NCBI GenBank assembly: GCA_002413755.1
Contig: DHXQ01000039.1
Span: 16,849 to 34,875, forward strand
DNA length: 18,027 nt
Reading direction: 5' to 3'
DNA from: Candidatus Saccharibacteria bacterium UBA5152
GTDB taxonomy: Bacteria > Patescibacteriota > Saccharimonadia > Saccharimonadales > UBA4665
Every line of letters starts with the position of its first letter. Within the stretch, counting starts at the first letter, position 1. Positions 13,318-18,027 of this stretch are shown piece after piece. A program made the position numbers and the translations under genes. Below the pieces are notes generated by a model, which searched no databases, was not told the DNA's origin, and saw only the letters and a program-made list of their open reading frames with translations.

Positions 13318-13701
13318 ATGGCAGACGACACTTTTGCAGGCAGCTGGCACAGTACCTACTGGTACCCCAGTAACACCCACGATGGCGAAGACACCAGTGA
13401 ATACGATGTCGAGATCCAGCAGACCGGCAATGAGTTGGTCATTCATAGCCTGCCCAACCCGATCCACGCCTACATCCAAATGCGCCTGGTCGTTGATAAT
13501 GAACTGGCCAGTGGCAGCTGGTTAGAGAACACTTCGCCGGAAGGCGAATTCCAAGCTATGATGTACAGCGGCGTTTTACAATTGATCATTGATGACAATA
13601 AACAGCGGATGAGCGGTACGTGGGTCGGTGTCGGCCGCAACTTAGACAAGCAACGTCCGGAAATTTACACCGGTAAGTGGGAACTTATCCGCGCAGCATA
13701 G
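13318..13701 (+). CDS. Tandem paralogue A: 127-residue beta-rich domain protein
   Basis: The protein begins MADDTFAGSWHSTYWYPSN, and residues repeat the pattern of the next gene. Key conserved parts shared with it are WYPSNxHDGxDxSE (15-28), QQxG, a central SLP, GxWxEN, YSGxLxxIID, GxWVGxG and IYxGxWEL. The alternating pattern and paired GxW motifs suggest an antiparallel beta barrel or sandwich. From memory, the second half resembles the C-terminal domain of some actinobacterial HTH (XRE-type) regulators (TWTExTSPxG, YxGxxQLIVD, GKWxGFGK); this needs a profile search. There is no signal peptide or DNA-binding domain. The start at 13318, not the earlier in-frame ATG at 13270, is chosen because of GGAG at 13305-13308 and exact agreement with the paralogue. 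Confidence 0.82.
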   Translation: MADDTFAGSWHSTYWYPSNTHDGEDTSEYDVEIQQTGNELVIHSLPNPIHAYIQMRLVVDNELASGSWLENTSPEGEFQAMMYSGVLQLIIDDNKQRMSGTWVGVGRNLDKQRPEIYTGKWELIRAA

Positions 13702-13747
13702 TCGCATTTTTTGTAATATATTGTGTTATGCTGATTATATAAGTCAC

Positions 13748-13753
13748 AGGAGG
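13748..13753 (+). promoter_or_regulatory. Ribosome binding site of paralogue B
   Basis: AGGAGG is a perfect Shine-Dalgarno sequence eight bases before the ATG at 13762. It selects this ATG over an out-of-frame ATG at 13757. Confidence 0.75.
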
Positions 13754-13761
13754 CACATGGT

Positions 13762-14145
13762 ATGGCAGACGATGTAGATTTTACGGGTGCATGGCACTGT
13801 ACCCATTGGTACCCAAGCAATAATCATGACGGCGACGATATGAGCGAATGTGAAGTCGTAGCCCAGCAAAAAGGCACACTGGTCGTCTTCCAAAGCCTGC
13901 CCGACGAGCATGGCGCCTATCTGTTAGTGCGGCTGCGGATTGACGACGACTTCGCTCGCGGCACCTGGACCGAGAACGCCGCTGTCGACGGTGAATACGA
14001 GGGCAAACTGTACAGCGGCTCGCTGGAAATGATCATCGACGCTGACAAGCGCCGCATCGCCGGCAAATGGGTGGGCATCGGCCAGGACCAGGTCAAAAAC
14101 CAGCCGGATATCTATGTCGGCCGCTGGGAACTCAGCAGAACGTAA
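13762..14145 (+). CDS. Tandem paralogue B: 127-residue beta-rich domain protein
   Basis: This protein has the same length as paralogue A and is identical at roughly half of the positions across its whole length, so it arose by an old tandem duplication. It begins MADDVDFTGAWHCTHWYPSN and conserves the same WYPSNxHDG, QQxG, SLP, GxWxEN, YSGxLxxIID, GxWVGxG and IYxGxWEL motifs. It differs by two cysteines (C13 and C30) absent from A and a more basic C-terminal third. It is soluble, without signal peptide or membrane segment. The gap from A is 60 bases; a T6 run and an AT-rich stretch there may hold a separate promoter, but none is convincing. The stop codon lies within a terminator hairpin at 14143-14172. 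Function is unknown; ligand or partner sensing is a guess. Confidence 0.85.
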   Translation: MADDVDFTGAWHCTHWYPSNNHDGDDMSECEVVAQQKGTLVVFQSLPDEHGAYLLVRLRIDDDFARGTWTENAAVDGEYEGKLYSGSLEMIIDADKRRIAGKWVGIGQDQVKNQPDIYVGRWELSRT

Positions 14146-14172
14146 AAACCCGGTGCAAGCACTGGGGTTTTA
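14143..14172. terminator. Strong bidirectional intrinsic terminator
   Basis: Fourteen-base arms at 14143-14156 and 14159-14172 pair with one mismatch and one G-U pair. The plus strand ends in GGGGTTTTA and the minus strand in GGGTTTTTA. It includes the stop codon of paralogue B and would also end the candidate small RNA from the minus strand. Confidence 0.82.
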
Positions 14173-14262
14173 CTATTTCGTGCGCGCCCACCCGGCGGCG
14201 GGTGGTCGACATTTTTGTGTTGTGAAATGTTTGTTTTCACGCGCCGTCAGAGCGCACGAATT
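14143..14262 (-). ncRNA. Candidate structured small RNA, about 120 nt
   Basis: No known RNA family is recognised. On the minus strand a sigma-70-like promoter at 14269-14296 predicts a start at about 14262. The first bases then enter TTCGTGCGC (14260-14252), which pairs perfectly over nine bases with GCGCACGAA (14185-14177). Within this outer stem lie two hairpins: GTGAAA/TTTCAC (14240-14222) and CCACCCG/CGGGTGG with a CCGC loop (14205-14188). The multi-branched part is followed at once by the terminator hairpin and a T5 run at 14148-14144. Promoter, fold and terminator line up as a complete gene. No ORF of useful length lies inside it. An alternative local hairpin (CGTGCGC with GCGCGTG, two G-U pairs) would compete with the outer stem. 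Confidence 0.55.
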
Positions 14263-14268
14263 ACCTTA

Positions 14269-14296
14269 AGCATAACGCATACATTTTGCCTGTCAA
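14269..14296 (-). promoter_or_regulatory. Promoter of the candidate small RNA
   Basis: A perfect TTGACA (14296-14291) is followed by 16 bases and TATGCT (14274-14269) on the minus strand. It begins 12 bases after the stop codon of the 212-residue protein and points away from any coding gene in this direction. Confidence 0.6.
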
Positions 14297-14308
14297 GCGG
14301 TATTAACA

Positions 14309-14947
14309 TCACAAAAGATATGTCGAGTCGGCGCCACTCAGATATTCGATCGACATATACCCGCTAGCCGGACTCGCGCAGACTAAAATGCGGTTCGGTG
14401 GTAGTTTGGAGCCAGCGTAAACCCTTTCGGTGTAATCCCTGCTAGTACAGCGTGTGGCCGGTTCATTCGCTATTGTGTGGTAGGCAGCCAATACGGACGG
14501 CTGACTGGCCAGATCCGCTTCCCCAAAATGTGGACCGTTCGTATTAACAAAGTCCGATCGCGGCCGCCAGGTCGGTGACTTGGTACATGAGATCTGATGC
14601 TTGGTACAACTCTTAAACATTGTCGTCCTGGCAATCTCAGCCTTCGTAACCGCCAGCGAGACTTTCAGTATCGTCAAGACGCTCGAATCATTGTCAGGAG
14701 CAGCAGCATCAATATTACGCGTCGTCAGCTGGTAGACGACCGTGCTACCACGCAGGTTCTTAGTATCCGCTACATAATCTTTGAAAGTTGGCGTATGCGG
14801 CCATAATAAGAAGATTATAACCACGACGATACATGCGCCAAAACTTCCCAGTAGCACCAGGAATATCTTTGGACGATATTTTAAAAGAACGACCGATATG
14901 ATGGCAATGATGGCGAGTACGATCAGGGGAAATATTTGAGCGATCAT
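14309..14947 (-). CDS. Hypothetical membrane-anchored protein downstream of ligA
   Basis: No family is recognised. The 212 residues start with two hydrophobic segments at about 3-21 and 28-49, joined by a short basic loop (KYRPK), so both termini are on the same side. The remaining 160 residues form a soluble domain with five cysteines (KSCTKHQISC, RC, VC and others), which would suit disulphides if it lies outside the cell. The start codon overlaps the ligA stop in ATGA, so the two are translationally coupled. Nothing in its sequence suggests a part in DNA ligation; the association may be only transcriptional. Confidence 0.8.
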   Translation of the reverse strand: MIAQIFPLIVLAIIAIISVVLLKYRPKIFLVLLGSFGACIVVVIIFLLWPHTPTFKDYVADTKNLRGSTVVYQLTTRNIDAAAPDNDSSVLTILKVSLAVTKAEIARTTMFKSCTKHQISCTKSPTWRPRSDFVNTNGPHFGEADLASQPSVLAAYHTIANEPATRCTSRDYTERVYAGSKLPPNRILVCASPASGYMSIEYLSGADSTYLL

Positions 14948-16995
14948 GACAATATCTCGAGTAAGTCGGTTTCGGTGATCTGCTTGGTACCGAGCTTGGC
15001 GGCCTTGGCGAGCTTGCTGGCACCGACGTTGGCACCCACTACCAGGTAGTCCGTGTCCTTACCAATGCTTGATTGGAAGGTACCACCCAGGGCGCGGATC
15101 CGTTCGGCGGCCTGCTCGCGGCCCATCGACTCCAGGCTGCCGGTCACCACGAAGTTCTGGCCGCTGAGCTTGCCGCCGACCTGTTTCACTTCTTGGGGCT
15201 CGACGCCGTACTGTTTGAACTTGGCCAGCAATTTATGGTTGGCCGGTTCAGCGAACCATTCGACAACTGATTCGGCTACCACTTCACCGACGCCTTCGAT
15301 ATCAGCCAGTTCATCAATCGTGGCCGCTGCCAACGCCTCGATGTTACGGAAATGGTTAGCCAGGTCAATGGCCGTCTGGACTCCGATATGCCGGATGCCG
15401 AGGCCATAGATAAAGCGGGCCAGCGTTGGCTGCTTTTTGGCCTGAATTGCTGTCACCAGCTTGGTAGCCGAGACTTCGGCGAAACGATCGAGATTCAGCA
15501 CAGCCTCCTTGGTCAGAGTGAAGATATCGGCCTGGTCTTTGACGAGATCAGCGCCAATCAGGGCGATGACGTTCTTTTCGCCTAAACCTTCAATATCTAG
15601 TGCCGTCTTACTGGCAAAGTGTTCGATCCGCTTCCAGGACCGTGATGGGCAGGCCTCATTCGGGCAGCGCCAGGCCGCATCGTCGGCTTTGAGTTTGACG
15701 AGACGAGTGTTGCAATCCGGGCAGAACTCCGGCATTTTGAACGGTTTTTCGGTACCATTGCGCAATTTAATAAGCGGCTCAACAACTTCGGGGATAATGT
15801 CACCGGCTTTGTGGACAATGACAGTATCGCCGATCCGGATATCCTTGCGCTGGACTTCGGACTCGTTGTGCAGGGTGGCCATTTGGACGGTGCTACCGGC
15901 GACGACCACTGGTGCAAGCATCGCGACCGGAGTGGCAGCGCCTGTCCGGCCGATAGACACGAATATATCGATAACCTTGGTCGTCGCCTGCTCGGCGGCG
16001 TATTTGAAGGCCACGGCGGCCCGTGGCGCCTTACCGACGACACCGAGCCGCTCATACAAGACCCGGTCGTTGACCTTGACGACCAGCCCATCGGTGTTGA
16101 ACGGTAGCTCCTGGCGTTTGTCTTCCCATTCATGGATAAAGTCGACAATCTGATCGAGCGAAGTCATAACTTTGGCATCCGGGTTAGCGAGGAAGCCTAG
16201 GCTGCGCAGCGCCTGGTAGGCGTAGGCGTGGGTCGGAATCTCTGAGGCGGCCCTAGCGGCATCGTCCGCCTCGGGACGGCGCAGATCGTATGGCCGGAAG
16301 TACAGTTTGCGGGCAGCCACCAGCCGCGTGTCGAGCTGGCGGATGGTGCCGGCGGCGGTGTTGCGCGGATTAGCGTAGAGTGGCTTGTCGGCGGCTGCCC
16401 GGGCCGCATTGAGGGCGGCAAAGTCGGCTTTGTACATGACGATTTCGCCGCGGACTTCGGTCGCACCGTGCAGCAGATGGTCGTATTCTTTGGTTGATCG
16501 CAACACCAGCGGGATTGATTCGATGGTCCGAATGTTGGTGGTGACATCTTCGCCGACGAAGCCATCGCCGCGAGTGATGCCGCGCACCAGCACACCATCC
16601 TGGTAGCGCAGGGCGCAGGCCAGGCCGTCCATTTTGATGTCGGCAAAGTACTCTAACTTGCTGCCCTCAGGCATCAGTTTCTCGATGCGGGTTTCCCAGG
16701 CGGTTAGTTCTTCGGTGTCGAAGACGTCGTTTAGGCTCAGCATGCGCTGGCTGTGTTCCACCGATTCAAACTTCGACAGCACTGCTCCAGCCACCCGCTG
16801 GGTTGGCGAGTCAGGCGTGATTAATTCCGGGTATTCAGTTTCCAGCTGTGTCAACTCGTGCTTCAGGCTGTCGGCCGCGGCTTCGCTCATGATCGATTCA
16901 TCAAGCACATGGTAGTGGTAACGGTAGTCGTTGATCAGCTCGCGCAGTTTGATTATCCGCTCCGCCGCCTGAGCTTTGGTGGGCGGTGTGCTCAT
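14944..16995 (-). CDS. ligA: NAD-dependent DNA ligase
   Basis: This enzyme seals nicks in DNA during replication and repair using NAD+. The 683 residues have the full bacterial architecture: an Ia domain at about 1-75 (HYHVLDESIMSEA binds the NMN part), an adenylation domain with the AMP-accepting lysine K121 in ADIKMDG, an OB fold (SIGRTGAATPVAMLAPV near 347-363), a zinc finger with C425, C428, C444 and C449, a helix-hairpin-helix domain (GLGIRHIGVQTA and ADIEGVGEVVAESV), and a C-terminal BRCT domain at about 608-683. Length is normal. It overlaps the genes on both sides by four bases (ATGA), showing a tightly coupled three-gene unit. Confidence 0.98.
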   Translation of the reverse strand: MSTPPTKAQAAERIIKLRELINDYRYHYHVLDESIMSEAAADSLKHELTQLETEYPELITPDSPTQRVAGAVLSKFESVEHSQRMLSLNDVFDTEELTAWETRIEKLMPEGSKLEYFADIKMDGLACALRYQDGVLVRGITRGDGFVGEDVTTNIRTIESIPLVLRSTKEYDHLLHGATEVRGEIVMYKADFAALNAARAAADKPLYANPRNTAAGTIRQLDTRLVAARKLYFRPYDLRRPEADDAARAASEIPTHAYAYQALRSLGFLANPDAKVMTSLDQIVDFIHEWEDKRQELPFNTDGLVVKVNDRVLYERLGVVGKAPRAAVAFKYAAEQATTKVIDIFVSIGRTGAATPVAMLAPVVVAGSTVQMATLHNESEVQRKDIRIGDTVIVHKAGDIIPEVVEPLIKLRNGTEKPFKMPEFCPDCNTRLVKLKADDAAWRCPNEACPSRSWKRIEHFASKTALDIEGLGEKNVIALIGADLVKDQADIFTLTKEAVLNLDRFAEVSATKLVTAIQAKKQPTLARFIYGLGIRHIGVQTAIDLANHFRNIEALAAATIDELADIEGVGEVVAESVVEWFAEPANHKLLAKFKQYGVEPQEVKQVGGKLSGQNFVVTGSLESMGREQAAERIRALGGTFQSSIGKDTDYLVVGANVGASKLAKAAKLGTKQITETDLLEILS

Positions 16996-17888
16996 TTAAG
17001 TAGTTCCCGGTACAACGAATATATATAGGCATGAATCACTGGCAGACTCAATATACTCAGTACAAAGACGAGCCATGGTGTAACCACTGGGATGATGAAT
17101 AATGGTGGAATAACCAGTACGCCCCATATGATGGCCAGTGAAATAACTAGAAAGAACAACTTCCGAAGCACCGCCCAGCGCCGATAACGCACGACCTTAC
17201 GGGCAGATTTGAGTGCCGCGATTGGTGCCATATCTGGCAGTGTAGCTATGTAAAGTGCAATCGTCGATGCGGCTATCAGGTATAAGCTGAGCAGCACCAG
17301 TCCCGTGATTGGTACGGCCCAGATTACTTTTTCTATGGTGTTGGCGGCAAAATTATACGACAGAATGATAGCGTAGATAGCCAAGCCAAATAGTGCTGGT
17401 AGGAGTTGCAGTACTAACACCAGCGCAACAAGTAGCACGGGCACGGCCGGATACATACCGCGGTAAAACGCATCGCGTATTCTGATCCGAGCTCCAATTG
17501 CTACCTGGCGCAACGCCCATATAATCGCCAGACTGACGACGACAATCAAGATTCCCTGGAATACGCCGCTGGTGGGAGCTGATGCCGGCCCCGAGCCTCC
17601 TACAAGCCATTGTGCCGTGATAGCACCCTTCGACACACGGTCTGTCCCAGTAGCAATCAGAGAATTTAGGCTGGAAACGTTGAGCGAACTGTCCAGGCTT
17701 TGGACCAGCAGCAATGATAATACAGCGTAGACGGCAGAAATACCCAAAAATAATGTGCGGTGCTGCCATAGCAGCTGTAAGGAATGCGTGAGCAGCTTCC
17801 AGCCTGATGGCAGCGTCGGCTTACGGTCTGGCTTGCTGACATGGGCCCGTCGTTTCGCAGTGCTAGTTTTTGATCCTTTTTTCACCAT
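16992..17888 (-). CDS. Polytopic membrane protein of unknown function
   Basis: No family is recognised with confidence. The 298 residues begin with a basic soluble end of about 40 residues (KKGSKTSTAKRRAHVSKPDRK), then about six hydrophobic segments, near 48-65, 108-128, 146-180, 188-215, 240-262 and 266-290. The general form resembles the glycerophosphodiester-phosphodiesterase-type membrane domain proteins of CPR and Gram-positive bacteria, but there is no catalytic motif. Its stop overlaps the ligA start by four bases, and it lies 43 bases after the M48 protease gene. The ribosome site before the ATG is weak; a TACAAT lies 14 bases upstream. Confidence 0.82.
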   Translation of the reverse strand: MVKKGSKTSTAKRRAHVSKPDRKPTLPSGWKLLTHSLQLLWQHRTLFLGISAVYAVLSLLLVQSLDSSLNVSSLNSLIATGTDRVSKGAITAQWLVGGSGPASAPTSGVFQGILIVVVSLAIIWALRQVAIGARIRIRDAFYRGMYPAVPVLLVALVLVLQLLPALFGLAIYAIILSYNFAANTIEKVIWAVPITGLVLLSLYLIAASTIALYIATLPDMAPIAALKSARKVVRYRRWAVLRKLFFLVISLAIIWGVLVIPPLFIIPVVTPWLVFVLSILSLPVIHAYIYSLYRELLK

Positions 17889-17931
17889 AATATCTGCTTA
17901 CTATTGTACAGCACAAAGACGACGCAGCGGG

Positions 17932-18027
17932 CTACGCGTGGGTACCCATTTCCCGCAAACGGCGGATCCGATCCTCGATCGGCGGGTGGGTGCTGAACAA
18001 GCCGGAAATTTTGCCGGCTTTGAGCGG
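17932..18027 (-). CDS. htpX: M48 family (HtpX-like) metalloprotease, C-terminal end only
   Basis: Only the last 31 residues are in the window. They read SGLFSTHPPIEDRIRRLREM before a short end, which is the characteristic C-terminus of HtpX and related M48 membrane zinc proteases (LFSTHPPxxxRIxRL). The HExxH zinc site lies outside the window and cannot be checked. These enzymes degrade damaged membrane proteins. It is the first visible gene of the minus-strand run that continues into the membrane protein and ligA. Confidence 0.85.
   Translation of the reverse strand, partial: PLKAGKISGLFSTHPPIEDRIRRLREMGTHA

Noticed and set aside
14143..14262. SRP RNA, 6S RNA, tmRNA or RNase P RNA at the small RNA locus
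   Set aside because: The region is too short for most of these and lacks the SRP apical motif, a long 6S-type rod, an alanine tRNA-like end or the P RNA core.
15461..16153. 230-residue plus-strand frame opposite ligA
   Set aside because: It lies wholly within the secure ligA gene on the other strand, has no ribosome site and a Ser/Arg-rich composition typical of an antisense shadow.
1..18027. CRISPR array, insertion sequence or prophage
   Set aside because: No spaced direct repeats, transposase, integrase or phage structural genes were found on either strand.

Overview
This window looks like a chromosomal segment of a Candidate Phyla Radiation bacterium, most likely Saccharibacteria (TM7). 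The basis is compact gene packing, TGA used as a stop (so not the code-25 Absconditabacteria or Gracilibacteria), rpsP-KH-trmD without rimM, a very short cysteine-free bL32, a MurF with its own membrane anchor, and many membrane or surface genes without recognisable families. The lineage call is an inference. No IS element, prophage, plasmid gene or CRISPR array is visible.

Layout. 1-1593: a CHASE3 sensor histidine kinase (minus strand, cut by the window edge) divergent from a stand-alone receiver-domain response regulator. 1683-1952: a small GlsB/YeaQ-type membrane protein that shares a bidirectional terminator with the regulator. 2127-3919: rpsP, a KH-domain protein with a long acidic tail, and trmD. 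4050-6074: rpmF, nusB, a Nudix hydrolase and rnc, with a strong promoter before rpmF. 6188-8659: leuS, whose leader may encode a 14-residue peptide. 8830-9126: a small coiled-coil protein.

9264-11848: ddl and murF, tail to tail with a two-base gap, which are consecutive steps in making the D-Ala-D-Ala end of the peptidoglycan precursor. 11878-12747: an anchored extracytoplasmic protein. 12823-12899: tRNA-Ala(GGC). 12913-13173: an 86-aa orphan. 13318-14145: two tandem paralogues of a 127-aa beta-rich domain. 14143-14300: a promoter, structured region and terminator on the minus strand that together look like an unannotated small RNA gene. 14309-18027: an operon-like run (minus strand) of an M48 protease (C-terminal end only), a polytopic membrane protein, ligA and a small membrane-anchored protein, the last three joined by four-base ATGA overlaps.

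Most of the window is housekeeping: translation, RNA processing, DNA ligation and cell wall precursors. The parts worth a second look are the candidate sRNA, the tandem paralogues, the repeated placement of a -10 box 6-8 bases before a start codon (predicted leaderless mRNAs), and the possible leader peptide before leuS.
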